DNA of 64,000 nucleotides from Bog-473 sp963755375 (GCA_963755375.1 CAVWKG010000016.1:2232001-2296000), one strand, 5' to 3'; positions 35,429 through 44,725 are shown, numbered from the stretch's first letter. The notes: generated by a model from the sequence alone, not told the origin. Numbers and translations are program-made.

Positions 35429-36538
35429 TCAGTGGATCAGGGTTTCGACATCGTCCAGCGCACCCTCCTCGCACACGACCACGACGGTGCCGCCACAGCC
35501 ACCGCCACTCGACCGTGCGCCGTGCACGCCGGGTCGGGCCAGCGCCTCCCGCACGATGCGCGTGGCGGCGGGATGACCCAGTCCCATGGTGTCATATCGA
35601 GCTTGACTGGCCTCCATCAACGGGCCGAGGCCATCCGGCTCACCGTGGGCCAGCGTCGCCAGCGCGGCCACGGCGCGGCCGTGCTCCTCGATGCCGAACG
35701 ACGTCGCCGCCCGGACCGGATACGTCTCGTCGGGTTGGACGGTGGTGACATCGTCGCCGGTGGACTCCCAGCCCTTGAGGAAGGTGGAGCCGTCGAGTAG
35801 GTCCGGAAGCTCGTCGACGGCGGCGCGTGGGAGCTCGCTCACCCAGGACCACGTGCGTCCCGCCGCGTCCTCCACCATCCGCTTCCCCATGAAGGCCGCG
35901 GCCCGGGCCCGCTCGTATGGCCGGCCGCCGACATCGTGCGGGGTTCCGGTCGGCCAGCCGACAATCTCGAGCCCTGGTGGCACCGCCACGGGGTCGGCTG
36001 CAGAGGCCGGGCGGCACAAGATCGGCAGCACCATCCCGGGTGTCCCGAGTGCCACCGCGACCTGATCCATGATCCCGCACGGTGCACCCACCACATGGTT
36101 CTCCGCCTCCCGGCACAGCGCGGCGAGGCGGAGCGGATCGATGGTCCCGGCGCCGAGCGCCCGGGCGGTTGCCACCTCGAGTGCGGCGCTGGACGCCACT
36201 CCGACAGATACGGGGAGGTCCGATGAGATCTCGAGCCGGACCCGGGGTGGGTCGATCACCCCGTGGCGCACCAACACGATGGCGACCCCGATCAGGTAGT
36301 GCGTCCAGCGGGGGACCGCAGCCAGACCCAGGCGGATGTCCCCGTAGGTGAGACGGGCCAGCGCCGCCAGTTCAGCGGTCGAGAACGCGGCGGGTCCCAC
36401 GACCAATGCGTCGTCGGGATGGGCGACCACCTCGGTCCCCTGCTGGGTCGGCATCTCGAGCACCAGCGCTCCCGAGTAGTCGGCCACACCGCCGAGGAGA
36501 TCGAGTCGCCCCGGAGCCCTACCCCGCACGCAGGCCAT
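35429..36538 (-). CDS. galK: GHMP kinase: galactokinase/L-arabinokinase-like
   Basis: 369 residues with all three GHMP motifs: APGRLDLLGGVADYSG (substrate/phosphate loop), LPVSVGVASSAALEVA (ATP loop) and SSGGGCGGTVVV (C-terminal). The first motif reads GRLD-GGVADYSG rather than the galactokinase GRVN-GEHTDY, and looks more like plant L-arabinokinase (GRLDVMGGIADYSG). Position next to galT and a beta-galactosidase favours galactose as substrate, but arabinose is possible. It overlaps the phosphatase gene by 20 bp. Last gene of the minus-strand galactose operon 40881-35429. Confidence 0.8.
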   Translation of the reverse strand: MACVRGRAPGRLDLLGGVADYSGALVLEMPTQQGTEVVAHPDDALVVGPAAFSTAELAALARLTYGDIRLGLAAVPRWTHYLIGVAIVLVRHGVIDPPRVRLEISSDLPVSVGVASSAALEVATARALGAGTIDPLRLAALCREAENHVVGAPCGIMDQVAVALGTPGMVLPILCRPASAADPVAVPPGLEIVGWPTGTPHDVGGRPYERARAAAFMGKRMVEDAAGRTWSWVSELPRAAVDELPDLLDGSTFLKGWESTGDDVTTVQPDETYPVRAATSFGIEEHGRAVAALATLAHGEPDGLGPLMEASQARYDTMGLGHPAATRIVREALARPGVHGARSSGGGCGGTVVVVCEEGALDDVETLIH

Positions 36539-37442
36539 CCACCACTTCCGCTAACACCGGGCCGATGCGCGCCGCCAGTGTCTCGTTGGCGTAGCCGACC
36601 CAGGCCACCGGGGACACGTTGTCCAACGGCACAGCCAACGGGTTCCCCCAGGGGTCGGTGACCACGCCGCCCACCTCTTCGAGCAGCATGGCGGTGCACA
36701 CGTCGTAGGCATGGCAAGCCAGACCCTCGCGCTGGACGAGCGGGCGCAGATCGGCGACGAACCGATCCCGGCCCGTGATCAGCTCGTGGAGCTGTCCGCC
36801 GGTCGAGAGGTATTGGTCATCGAAGACGAGGGTCTCGCCGAGCCTCCGGAAGAGCTCGGCCTCGAGCGCGGCGAGGGCCGTTTTGCCCGGTAGGAAGAAC
36901 TTGGCCAGCCCGCTGAAGCTGTGCTCGAGGTCCGTGGCCGCCGACGGCCGTACCTCCAACGCCGCCCGCGTCCCGCCGTGGACGTCGACGCGCTCGGCGT
37001 GCAGGCCGCCACCGCGGGTCGCACTCAGTTGGTCGGCCGCGCCCTGCTTCGCCGTAGGCAGCTCGGTCATGGCCGCCGCGGCGATGTCCGCCAGACCGCC
37101 GCCCGGCGGTGCAGCGGCGGCGAGGCACCAGGCGGGGCGCTTGTCGTACATAAGCCCCCGTGTGCCGTCGATGGTGTCGACGATGACGGTCCATGCCGCG
37201 TGACCACCCACGACCACCGGCTCATCGAGCCCCTCGGAGACGAGCACAACGTCCGGCCAGTGATCCTCGAACCAGTTCACGAGGGCGTCGTCGGCGACGC
37301 GGTCGATGGCGTAGATAGTGTCGGCCACCGTCTCCCCCGCCACCGCGGACATGTCCATGCCGCGCGACGCGGTGACGAGGTCGCGCACGTGCTCGCCGAG
37401 CGCGCAGAGCATGCGGCGGGCCTCCTCAGCCGAGGGCGGCAC
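36519..37442 (-). CDS. inositol monophosphatase-family sugar phosphatase
   Basis: 307 residues. The metal-binding motif is VDTIDGTRG (D-x-I-D-G-T), with SEGLDEPVV as the first acidic ligand and EVGGVVTDPWGNPL as the C-terminal GG-D-x-x-G motif; the usual W-D-x-A-A is changed to YDVCTA. Such enzymes dephosphorylate inositol-1-P, fructose-1,6-P2 or other sugar phosphates. Placed between galT and galK with overlaps on both sides (17 and 20 bp), it likely acts on galactose-1-P or a related phosphate, perhaps preventing build-up. That role is inferred. Confidence 0.78.
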   Translation of the reverse strand: MPPSAEEARRMLCALGEHVRDLVTASRGMDMSAVAGETVADTIYAIDRVADDALVNWFEDHWPDVVLVSEGLDEPVVVGGHAAWTVIVDTIDGTRGLMYDKRPAWCLAAAAPPGGGLADIAAAAMTELPTAKQGAADQLSATRGGGLHAERVDVHGGTRAALEVRPSAATDLEHSFSGLAKFFLPGKTALAALEAELFRRLGETLVFDDQYLSTGGQLHELITGRDRFVADLRPLVQREGLACHAYDVCTAMLLEEVGGVVTDPWGNPLAVPLDNVSPVAWVGYANETLAARIGPVLAEVVDGLRAG

Positions 37443-38409
37443 GAAGCTCCTCCGCCTTCTGATCGGGGTCCGACTCGTTGGTCATCGAACCGCCGCCCAC
37501 CTCGGGGCCCGCCAGGTACTTGAGAAGGCCCGGTGCCCGCAGGGGCGGGTGCAGTTCCAAGTGGAACGGGTAGTGCGGGTGGTCGCCAACCGGGGCTTGG
37601 TGCACCGCCAGGACGAAGGGCAGCCGAAATCCCCACAACGCGTCGTAGCGCCGCACCACGTCGCGCAACACGAGCGCAAGTGATCGACACCGCTCGTCGT
37701 CGAGATTCGCCAGGGACGTGACCGGACGCCGGGGCAGGATCTGCACCTCGTACGCGTACTGCGCAAACCATGGGATGCAGGCGAAGAAATGTTCGCCCTC
37801 GCTGATGACGCGGGGCCCGTCCACCTCGCGGGCGATCACGTCAGCGAGCACCGAGCGCCCGGTTCGGCGGTGGTGCTCGGCCGCCACCTCGGCCTCTCGG
37901 GCCATGGTGGCGTAGACCATCGATCCCGCGTAGATCTGACAGTGCGGGTGCGGATTCGATGTGCCGACCGCGGCGCCCCGGTTCTCGAAGATCAGCACGT
38001 GGGCGACACCGTCCTCCTGCTGCAGCGCCCGCGTCCGGGCGCGCCAGGTGGTGACGATGGCCTCCATCTCGTCGTCCGAGAGGTCGGCCATGGACCGGGT
38101 GGGGTCGTGGTGGTAGCAGACGACTTCAGCCCTGCCCAGCGCGCGGCGCGTCCGGTAGACGTCGTCACCGGGTCCGGGATCTGGTGCGTCCTCTGAGAAC
38201 ACCGGCAGGTCATTCGTGAACACGTAGACGCCCCGGTAGTCGGGGTTACTCCCGTGCAGCCGTCCACCGAGGGGCGCCAACGCGTTGTCAAGTGGGACGG
38301 ACGGGTCCTCCGGGGCCACGTTCTCGCCGATCCAGGGGCGCGCCTGGCGATGGGAGGTGAAGAGGACCCATTGGCCGCGGAAGGGGTGCCACCGCAGCTC
38401 CCAGGTCAT
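37426..38409 (-). CDS. galT: galactose-1-phosphate uridylyltransferase
   Basis: 327 residues. The uridylylated-His motif NPHPHCQIY (H-x-H-x-Q) is present, as are ENRGAAVGTSNP, HFFACIPWFAQYAYEVQILP and HPHYPFHLEL. It exchanges UMP between UDP-glucose and galactose-1-P. Starts 9 bases after the beta-galactosidase gene. galE is not in the window. Confidence 0.92.
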   Translation of the reverse strand: MTWELRWHPFRGQWVLFTSHRQARPWIGENVAPEDPSVPLDNALAPLGGRLHGSNPDYRGVYVFTNDLPVFSEDAPDPGPGDDVYRTRRALGRAEVVCYHHDPTRSMADLSDDEMEAIVTTWRARTRALQQEDGVAHVLIFENRGAAVGTSNPHPHCQIYAGSMVYATMAREAEVAAEHHRRTGRSVLADVIAREVDGPRVISEGEHFFACIPWFAQYAYEVQILPRRPVTSLANLDDERCRSLALVLRDVVRRYDALWGFRLPFVLAVHQAPVGDHPHYPFHLELHPPLRAPGLLKYLAGPEVGGGSMTNESDPDQKAEELRAALG

Positions 38410-38418
38410 GGTGCGTCC

Positions 38419-40881
38419 TCAGGCGCCGGCATCGATCACGACCCGTTGCGCCTCGCAGCCGGCCGCCGTGGCGGTGAGGGTGATCCGCCCCTCGCCCGTC
38501 GGCCGAACCACGGCAAGCGCGCGACCGTCGAACGTGGTGCAACTCGTCCCGGTGAAACCCTCTTCCGTGGCCGGATTCGCGCTGCCCAATGCCTGGAGCG
38601 CGCCGGGCCCGTCGACCTGCACGTCGATCCGCCGGTCGTGCACAACGTGCGGTGTTCCCTCGGCGTCCACCAGCCTGAGGGTCACGAAGGCGAGGTCAAG
38701 GGGGTCGGCGGCGATGGCGGGGCGATCAACGTCGGCGTCGAGCAGCACCGGCTCCGTGGCCGAGCGGAGGGTCGTACGTCCGACCTCGGCTCGGTCGCGC
38801 CAGCCGATGGCCTCGAGCAGGCCCGGTTCGTAGGCGGTCACGAACACGGACTTGTAGCGGTGCGCAGCGCCACTTGGCTGCGTGCCCACCGAGCGGCCGT
38901 TGACCAAGAGTTCGACCTCGTCTGCGTCGGCATAGACCTCCACGGTGACCGGTGCGCCCTCGTGGCCGACCCAGCTCCAGCTCGACACGACGTCACTCCA
39001 TGACCACGGGGTGCCGGCGGCGACCTCACCGTGGTGTGCTGGCCGCTGCACGGCGAGGTAGGGGTCCGCTCGCAGCCCGAAGACGATCTCTCGGTAGTAC
39101 GACTGGGGACGCCGGTGGCCGGTGATGTCGATGTCGCCGCACCAGGCGGTCCGCCACGGGTACGCGCCCAGAAAGGATGGGGGACCCTTGGTGGAATCCG
39201 TCTGGCCGTAGACGGTGCGGCCGATGCCGGCTTCGCCGAGGTAGTCCCAGCCGGTCCACGTGAAGTCGCCGATCACGTGCGCATGCTGGCGGACTGCCGC
39301 CCAACCGGTGTCGATGGCGGCGGGATGGGTCTCGCTCCCGACGATCACCCGATTGGGGTAGAGCTCGTTGTCGGTGGCGAAGCGCGTCTCCATGTAGTTG
39401 TAGCCCGCCACATCGAGATAGGAGGCGGTTTGGGCGGAGTTCTTGGCCACCACGGGGGCGGTCATGAGCTCGTTGAGCCGGTCGGCGATGTTGGTCATGG
39501 CGGTGTTCACGCCCGTCTCGTCGTCCATCTCGGACGTGCTCCGACGACCTTCTGCCAATTGGGCGAACAGCTCGGAACCGCCGACCAGCAGCCCGCTGAT
39601 CGCCTCGGTGACGAACCTCGTGCCGTCGAGCGAACGGATCTTCTCCGCCAACGCACGACCGACACGGGCACCCATGGGCGTCCCCGCCTCCGGGATCTCA
39701 TTGCCGATGCTGTACATGATCACGCTCGGGTGGTTGAAGTCCTTCCGGACCATGGCTTCCACGTCCGCCTCCCACCAGTCGGAAAAGCGCAAGGCGTAGT
39801 CGTGCTCGCTCTTCGGTTGCGCCCACATGTCGAAGGTCTCGTCCATGACGAGCACGCCGAGACGATCACAGGCGTCGAGCATGGGCTTGCTCAGGGGATT
39901 GTGGGCGCTCCGGATGGCGTTGAACCCCGCCTCCTTCAGGAGCTCGACCCGGCGTTCCTCGGCGCGGTCGATGGTGGCCGCCCCGAGGGGACCGTTGTCG
40001 TGGTGGACACAGGCACCACGGAGAAGGATCGGCACGCCGTTGATGCGCAACCCCCGCACCGGATCGACGGTAAGTGATCGGATCCCGAACGTCGTCGACT
40101 CCTCGTCGAGGACCTGCCCACCGTCGGTCAGGATCGCCCGGCAGGTGTAGAGATACGGATCGTCGGGACCCCATCGGTGCGGCCGCGCGACGCAGAGGCG
40201 TTGTCGGGCCGTGAGGACGTCCCCCGGTACTGTCGTCACGGGCGCTTCGGCCGCGGCGACGAACGTACCGTCCGAGCGGAGCACCTCCAGCCGGAGCACT
40301 GCGCTGGACGCTGTGATCGACTGGTTCCGCACGACCGCGCTGACCGCCACCACCGCCACGTCGTCGTCGATCTCGGGCGTGACGACTTGCAGTCCTCCGG
40401 ACGCCAGGTGGAGCCGTCCTCCCTGAAGCAACCAGACACTGCGGTAAATACCGGCGCCCGAGTACCACCGGCTGTCGTCGTGGGCACGCGCATCGACCGT
40501 GACTTCGTTGGTCTCGCCGAAGCGCAGCAGGTGGTCGATCTGGACGACGAAATCCGAGTAGCCACCAGGCCGGTGGGCCACCAGCGTGTCGTTGACCCGC
40601 ACGCCCCCATCGCGGTACACGCCGTCGAACTCCAGGAAGACGGCGGTTCCGGCGTCGTCCGACGAGACGTCGAACGACTTGCGGTACTCCCACGTCCCGC
40701 TCGGGAAGTACGCCGTCGCCCCGTGTCCCGATGGTGACCGCTCCGCTCCGATCATCGCGTCGTGGGGCAGGGTCACCGGATCCGGTTCTGAGCCCGAGCC
40801 GGCAACGAGCTCGGCGAAGGAGTTCGTCTTGGAGCCCACGATCCAGCCGTCATTGAAGGGGGTGCGGCGCATGGGCGACAT
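38419..40881 (-). CDS. beta-galactosidase (GH2)
   Basis: 820 residues: jelly-roll (SPSGHGATAYFPSGTWEYRKSF), Ig-like, TIM barrel and C-terminal Ig-like domains. The acid/base Glu is in MYSIGNEIPEAG, and the nucleophile Glu in DVAGYNYMETRF (N-Y-x-E). It carries the RSAHNPLSKPMLDACDRLGVLVMDETFD pattern of GH2 galactosidases. No signal peptide. First gene of the operon with galT, phosphatase and galK; a LacI-type operator lies 17 bases upstream of the ATG. Confidence 0.88.
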   Translation of the reverse strand: MSPMRRTPFNDGWIVGSKTNSFAELVAGSGSEPDPVTLPHDAMIGAERSPSGHGATAYFPSGTWEYRKSFDVSSDDAGTAVFLEFDGVYRDGGVRVNDTLVAHRPGGYSDFVVQIDHLLRFGETNEVTVDARAHDDSRWYSGAGIYRSVWLLQGGRLHLASGGLQVVTPEIDDDVAVVAVSAVVRNQSITASSAVLRLEVLRSDGTFVAAAEAPVTTVPGDVLTARQRLCVARPHRWGPDDPYLYTCRAILTDGGQVLDEESTTFGIRSLTVDPVRGLRINGVPILLRGACVHHDNGPLGAATIDRAEERRVELLKEAGFNAIRSAHNPLSKPMLDACDRLGVLVMDETFDMWAQPKSEHDYALRFSDWWEADVEAMVRKDFNHPSVIMYSIGNEIPEAGTPMGARVGRALAEKIRSLDGTRFVTEAISGLLVGGSELFAQLAEGRRSTSEMDDETGVNTAMTNIADRLNELMTAPVVAKNSAQTASYLDVAGYNYMETRFATDNELYPNRVIVGSETHPAAIDTGWAAVRQHAHVIGDFTWTGWDYLGEAGIGRTVYGQTDSTKGPPSFLGAYPWRTAWCGDIDITGHRRPQSYYREIVFGLRADPYLAVQRPAHHGEVAAGTPWSWSDVVSSWSWVGHEGAPVTVEVYADADEVELLVNGRSVGTQPSGAAHRYKSVFVTAYEPGLLEAIGWRDRAEVGRTTLRSATEPVLLDADVDRPAIAADPLDLAFVTLRLVDAEGTPHVVHDRRIDVQVDGPGALQALGSANPATEEGFTGTSCTTFDGRALAVVRPTGEGRITLTATAAGCEAQRVVIDAGA

Positions 40882-40897
40882 CGTATGCCAGCAGGGA

Positions 40898-40911
40898 TGT
40901 TATCGCTACCA
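40898..40911 (-). promoter_or_regulatory. LacI-type operator upstream of the beta-galactosidase operon
   Basis: TGTTATCGCTACCA (minus strand TGGTAGCGATAACA), 17 bases before the ATG of the galactoside operon. Fits the TGNTANCGNTANCA pattern also found at 30261-30274, with central CG. Close to the start codon, it could block transcription initiation. Confidence 0.6.
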
Positions 40912-41029
40912 TGACCGGGTCGACCCGCGATACGGCGCTCGCGCCAACGGGGCGATTCGGCCGGAGACGCGGTGTTACGTTGACCCGCGACAACGACGAC
41001 TCCGCTCTGATCTGGACGAGGAGGGGCAG

Positions 41030-41749
41030 ATGGCGACGTACGTGCTCGTGCACGGTGGCGGCCACGGAGGATGGTGCTACCAGCGGGTCGCCCACCTCCT
41101 ACGTGCCCAAGGGCACGAGGTCTACGCGCCGACCCTGACCGGCCTGGGCGAACGGGCCCACCTGCTGAACGCCGAGGTAGACCTGCACCGTCACGTCGAG
41201 GACGTCGCCGCGGTGTTGCACTTCGAGGATCTGCGCGACGTCATCTTGGTCGGCCATAGCTACGGCGGCATGGTGATCACCGGTGCGGCCGATCGGGCGG
41301 CCGATCGGGTCGGCAAGCTGGTCTTCCTCGATGCGGCCACGCCGATCAACGGACAGTCGCTCTTCGACGTGGCCGGCCCCGTCATCGGTGCCGTCCGACC
41401 CTTCGGCCAGGTCGTCGACGGGATGGAGCTCGTCCTACTGCCCGCGCCCGATGCCGGTCTGCTCTACGGCGTGACCGACCCCGATGACCTGGCCTGGATG
41501 GCCGAGCGGCTCACCGGCCACCCCTGGACGTGCTTCGAGCAGCCGCTGGAACTCGCCAACGAAGAGGCGCTCTGGGCCATCCCGCGGTACCACATCGTCT
41601 GCACCTCGACCCTGGCGACCAGGGACGCCGCCCAGATGGCAGCCGCGCGTGCCACCGGCCGGCTGTGGGACGTCGACACCGGCCACGACCTGATGATCAC
41701 CGAACCGCAGAAGACTGCGGACGCGTTAGCCCAGGTCGCGGCCACCTGA
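41030..41749 (+). CDS. alpha/beta-hydrolase, EstC/salicylate-esterase-like
   Basis: 239 residues. Oxyanion HGGGHGGWCY at the N-terminus, nucleophile elbow VGHSYGGMV (about residue 80), and C-terminal DTGHDLMITEP with the catalytic His. The family (methyl-salicylate esterase/EstC-like) hydrolyses small esters; the substrate is unknown. ATG 41030 follows GAGGAGGGGC; the in-frame sequence further upstream is inside the galactoside operon promoter region and is not coding. Confidence 0.85.
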   Translation: MATYVLVHGGGHGGWCYQRVAHLLRAQGHEVYAPTLTGLGERAHLLNAEVDLHRHVEDVAAVLHFEDLRDVILVGHSYGGMVITGAADRAADRVGKLVFLDAATPINGQSLFDVAGPVIGAVRPFGQVVDGMELVLLPAPDAGLLYGVTDPDDLAWMAERLTGHPWTCFEQPLELANEEALWAIPRYHIVCTSTLATRDAAQMAAARATGRLWDVDTGHDLMITEPQKTADALAQVAAT

Positions 41750-41828
41750 ACCCCGCGGCCGGTCCGTGGCGTGTATGCCTAGGGGACTCTGACGGGGGTC
41801 AGGCGGTTTTGTGGGGAGGAAACGCGAC

Positions 41829-43088
41829 ATGTTGAGAGACACTTCGAGCACACGAGTGGTGAGATCGGGACTGGCAGCACTGGCGATCACGGCCGCCGCC
41901 GGCATCACCAGCCTGGCCGGCGGGACCGCCGGCGCGGCAACATCCGGCGCGCCGTTGACCATCGTCATGATCAGCTCGCTGACCGGCGAGGGGTCCTCCG
42001 AGTTCAGTCAGTCGGCAGTCGGCTTCGATTCGCGCATCGCGCTGCAGAACGCCCAGGGTGGGGTCAACGGCCACAAGATCACCGGGGTCGTCCTCGATGA
42101 CCAGACGAGTCCCACGGAGGTGGCGACGGCAGTCCAGGACGCCCTCTCCAAGGGCGCGGTGGGCATCGTGTCGGTCAGCCCCCTCTTCTTCCTCGCCGAC
42201 AAGGCGCCGAACCAACAGGGCGTGCCGGTCACCGGCGGGTTCTTCGACGGCCCAGAGTGGGGTACGCAGCCCTTCACCAACATGTTCGCGTCCGACGTCG
42301 GAAGCGTGGACCCCAAGTACCCGGTCAACACGTCCATTGGGGCGTTCATGAAGGCCCACGGTGGCACGGTCGTCTGCTCGTATGGGTACTCGATCTCACC
42401 CTCGTCGACCCGATCCGCCGTCGGCACGGTCGATTCCTTCGAGCATGCGGGAGGCAAGGAAGGGGTGCTGGACACCGCGATTCCGTTTGGCTCCGTGGCC
42501 ATGACGACACCGGCGCTCGTGGCCAAGCAGAAGGGTTGCAACGCCTACTACGCGGGCCTCGACGACAACTCGAACGACGCTCTGGCGCTTGCTCTGCACC
42601 AGGAAGGCGTCAAACCCAAGGTGCTGTTGTTTCCGACGGGGTACGAGCCGAGCGCCATCGGCTCCCCCGCCTGGAGCTCGGTCCAGGGCGGCTACTTCGA
42701 GACGGAGTTCCGTCCCTTCTCTCTACCGAACGCCGGCACGCAGGAGATGCAGTCGGCCCTGGAGAAGTACGGGCACTTCTCGAGCAAAGAGTTCCCGTCC
42801 TTCAGCCAGTACGAGTCATGGCTCGGCGCGGACCTCATGATCAAAGGCCTGCAGCTGGCCGGCCCGAACGCGTCCCACGCCAGTGTCATTCAGGCCCTGC
42901 GCAACCTCAAGAGCTACAACGGCAACGGGCTGCTGCCCGAGTCCATCAATTATTCAAACGACTTCGGCCACGACCTCGCCAAGTCATGCGGGTGGTACAT
43001 GATTGCCGAGAAGAACGGCTTCAGCCCGGCCTCGAGCCAGCCCTTCTGCGGCACGGACCTGCCCGGCACCACGACCGTCCAGGGGTAG
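41829..43088 (+). CDS. Liv/HAAT-family ABC substrate-binding protein (orphan)
   Basis: 419 residues: Sec signal ending GGTAGAATSG, then the periplasmic-binding fold (LTIVMISSLTGEG, ALQNAQGGVNGHKITGVV). It closely resembles the binding protein of liv system 2 (53631-54917): shared strings include PEWG, DPKYPVNT, YGYSISPSS, ATGYEP/PTGYEP, SLPNAGTQ and ADLMIKGLQ. No permease is adjacent, so it may feed the liv 2 transporter. ATG 41829 is chosen because GGGAGG (41813-41818) lies 10 bases upstream. Confidence 0.88.
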   Translation: MLRDTSSTRVVRSGLAALAITAAAGITSLAGGTAGAATSGAPLTIVMISSLTGEGSSEFSQSAVGFDSRIALQNAQGGVNGHKITGVVLDDQTSPTEVATAVQDALSKGAVGIVSVSPLFFLADKAPNQQGVPVTGGFFDGPEWGTQPFTNMFASDVGSVDPKYPVNTSIGAFMKAHGGTVVCSYGYSISPSSTRSAVGTVDSFEHAGGKEGVLDTAIPFGSVAMTTPALVAKQKGCNAYYAGLDDNSNDALALALHQEGVKPKVLLFPTGYEPSAIGSPAWSSVQGGYFETEFRPFSLPNAGTQEMQSALEKYGHFSSKEFPSFSQYESWLGADLMIKGLQLAGPNASHASVIQALRNLKSYNGNGLLPESINYSNDFGHDLAKSCGWYMIAEKNGFSPASSQPFCGTDLPGTTTVQG

Positions 43089-43104
43089 TCGGCTCTAGGC
43101 GGGA

Positions 43105-43296
43105 TCAGTCCTCGATGGAGATGGCGTTTTTGGGGCACGTCCGGACGGCCGCCTCGACCTTCTCGCGCAAACCCTCGGGCGGGTTCTCGTCCAGCACGTA
43201 GAGGAGGTCGTCGTCACGGACCTCGAAGACCTCAGGGGCCAGGCCCATGCAGAGCGCGTTGCTCTCGCAGAGGTCGAAATCAACGATGACGCGCAT
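43105..43296 (-). CDS. small ferredoxin, probably [3Fe-4S] or [4Fe-4S]
   Basis: 63 residues: FDLCESNALCMGLAPEVFEV and VRTCPKNAISIED. The cluster ligands are C-x5-C...C-P, the pattern of P450-partner ferredoxins; the central position of the usual C-x2-x-x2-C motif is Ala or Asn rather than Cys, which points to a [3Fe-4S] cluster. A strong GGAGG ribosome site precedes ATG 43296. No cytochrome P450 is in the window, so its partner is elsewhere. Confidence 0.88.
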   Translation of the reverse strand: MRVIVDFDLCESNALCMGLAPEVFEVRDDDLLYVLDENPPEGLREKVEAAVRTCPKNAISIED

Positions 43297-43480
43297 CGGT
43301 GCTACCTCCTGCTCCAGAAAGATCTATCGACCATGAGGGCAGGCTACGCGACAGTCGGCCTGGGCTGCCTCTCGAGATCCTCACCACTCCGAGGATCCCG
43401 CTCGGCGCGTGGATCGCCGGGTGCCGCGAGCCAGGCCATCGGCGCCACCGGCAGTATCGCTCGACCGCCGGCCGGCACGG

Positions 43481-44342
43481 TCAACCCCCTTCGACGAAGG
43501 GATAGATACGGGTGAAGTCGGCTCCGGGCTCCGCTGCGGTGAAACGCTCCCACACCGACTCCGTCACTCTCCCGAGTACCGAGGGTGCCCCCTGCGCCTC
43601 GACCGCGCCGAGATACAGCTTCAGGTCCTTCGCCATCAGCGTGTTGGCGAAACCGGCGGCGTAGCGACCGTTGAGCACATGGTTCGGGAACTTGTCGCTG
43701 GTGGCAGCGCTCTGCCCGCTCGACGCGTCGATGACCTCCAGCATGGTTCCCATGTCGAGGCCGACAGACAGACCGAAGGCAACCGCCTCGCTGGTGGCGA
43801 CCAGCGCCGTCGCGGAGAGGAAGTTGTTGGCCAGCTTCAACGCCTGGGCCATTCCCGGTCTTTCGCCGACGCGGCGACGACGGTCACTCAACCCGGCCAG
43901 CACCGGCTCTACCGCGGTGCAGGCCACGTCCGGCCCGGCATACATGACGGACAGCGTGCGCGCCCGTGCCCCGGCAACGCCGCCGGACACCGGCGCGTCG
44001 ACATAGGCGACTCCGGCCGCCGCGAGGAGATCGTCGATCGCGTGGGCGGCGGTCACGCCGATCGTCGAGGTGTCGACAACATGCGCGGCCTGCCGTTGGG
44101 GAGCACGGGCGATGTCCCGGGCGACCTGCTCGGACACGATCCCGTCTGGCAGGCTCAGCACGACCACGTCAGCGCGAACGCGCCAGTTGGGCGACATCGG
44201 TGACGAACACTGCGCCGTCCGGGCTCCGCGACCGTCCGGAGACGTCATGAGTGACGACATCGTGGCCCGCACCGACGAGGTTCGCCGCCAGAACACTCCC
44301 CATGTTGCCGAGCCCGACGAGGCCAACCGTCGCCACGGTCAC
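43481..44342 (-). pseudogene. 3-hydroxyisobutyrate dehydrogenase-family oxidoreductase, frameshifted
   Basis: The N-terminal NAD site is in one frame: VATVGLVGLGNMGSVLAANL...GHDVVTHDVS, from GTG 44342 (GTGA overlap with the CMD gene) to TGA at 44169. The rest, ADVVVLSLPDG, VDTSTIGVTAAHAI, VDAPVSGGVAGA and ALKLANNFLSATALV (catalytic Lys), continues in another frame. The break lies at about 44171-44190 (loss of ...QLARS to ADVV). The total span is 862 bases, one more than a multiple of three, so a single inserted base explains it. The family oxidises 3-hydroxyisobutyrate, tartronate semialdehyde or related acids. It may be a real pseudogene or a sequencing error; the rest is well preserved. Confidence 0.75.
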
Positions 44343-44725
44343 CCCTCCATCTGCTCTTCAGCCCGCTCGGCCAGAAGTGCTCTCCTGGCCGACACCCCCG
44401 CCGGCGCGCCGCAATAAGCGGCAATTTGGAAGAGGAGCTCGTCGATCTCCTCGTCGGTGACGCCGGTCCGCGACCGCGCACTGACGTGCAGCCGGAACTC
44501 GTCCATGCGCCCGAGCGCCGCAGTCATCGCCAAGACCACCAGGCTGCGGTCCCGCGTGCTGAGGGCGCCACCACGGGTCCACACCCCCCAGGCCATCGAC
44601 GTGAGGTAGTCCGAGAACTCCCTCATGACCGGGTTGGGGTCTGTCGTCTGCGCCTCGACGTACGCGTCACCGAGCATTGCCCGGTGCATGGCACGTGACG
44701 CCTCGAACCTCTCGTCTTCGGCCAT
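44339..44725 (-). CDS. carboxymuconolactone decarboxylase-family protein
   Basis: 128 residues of the AhpD/CMD fold: LSTRDRSLVVLAMTAALGRMDEFRLHVSAR with the conserved E-x-x-x-H near residue 80, then GVTDEEIDELLFQIAAYCGAPAG. It lacks the C-x-x-C of AhpD, so the carboxymuconolactone-decarboxylase-like role is more likely; this enzyme acts on a beta-ketoadipate pathway lactone. ATG 44725 has GAAAAGGAGA just upstream. Coupled to the dehydrogenase fragment downstream. Confidence 0.82.
   Translation of the reverse strand: MAEDERFEASRAMHRAMLGDAYVEAQTTDPNPVMREFSDYLTSMAWGVWTRGGALSTRDRSLVVLAMTAALGRMDEFRLHVSARSRTGVTDEEIDELLFQIAAYCGAPAGVSARRALLAERAEEQMEG

Noticed and set aside
35411..35436. Short hairpin CTGAGC/GCTCA between lacI and galK
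   Set aside because: Only 5 bp of stem in a 17-base gap; too weak to call a terminator.
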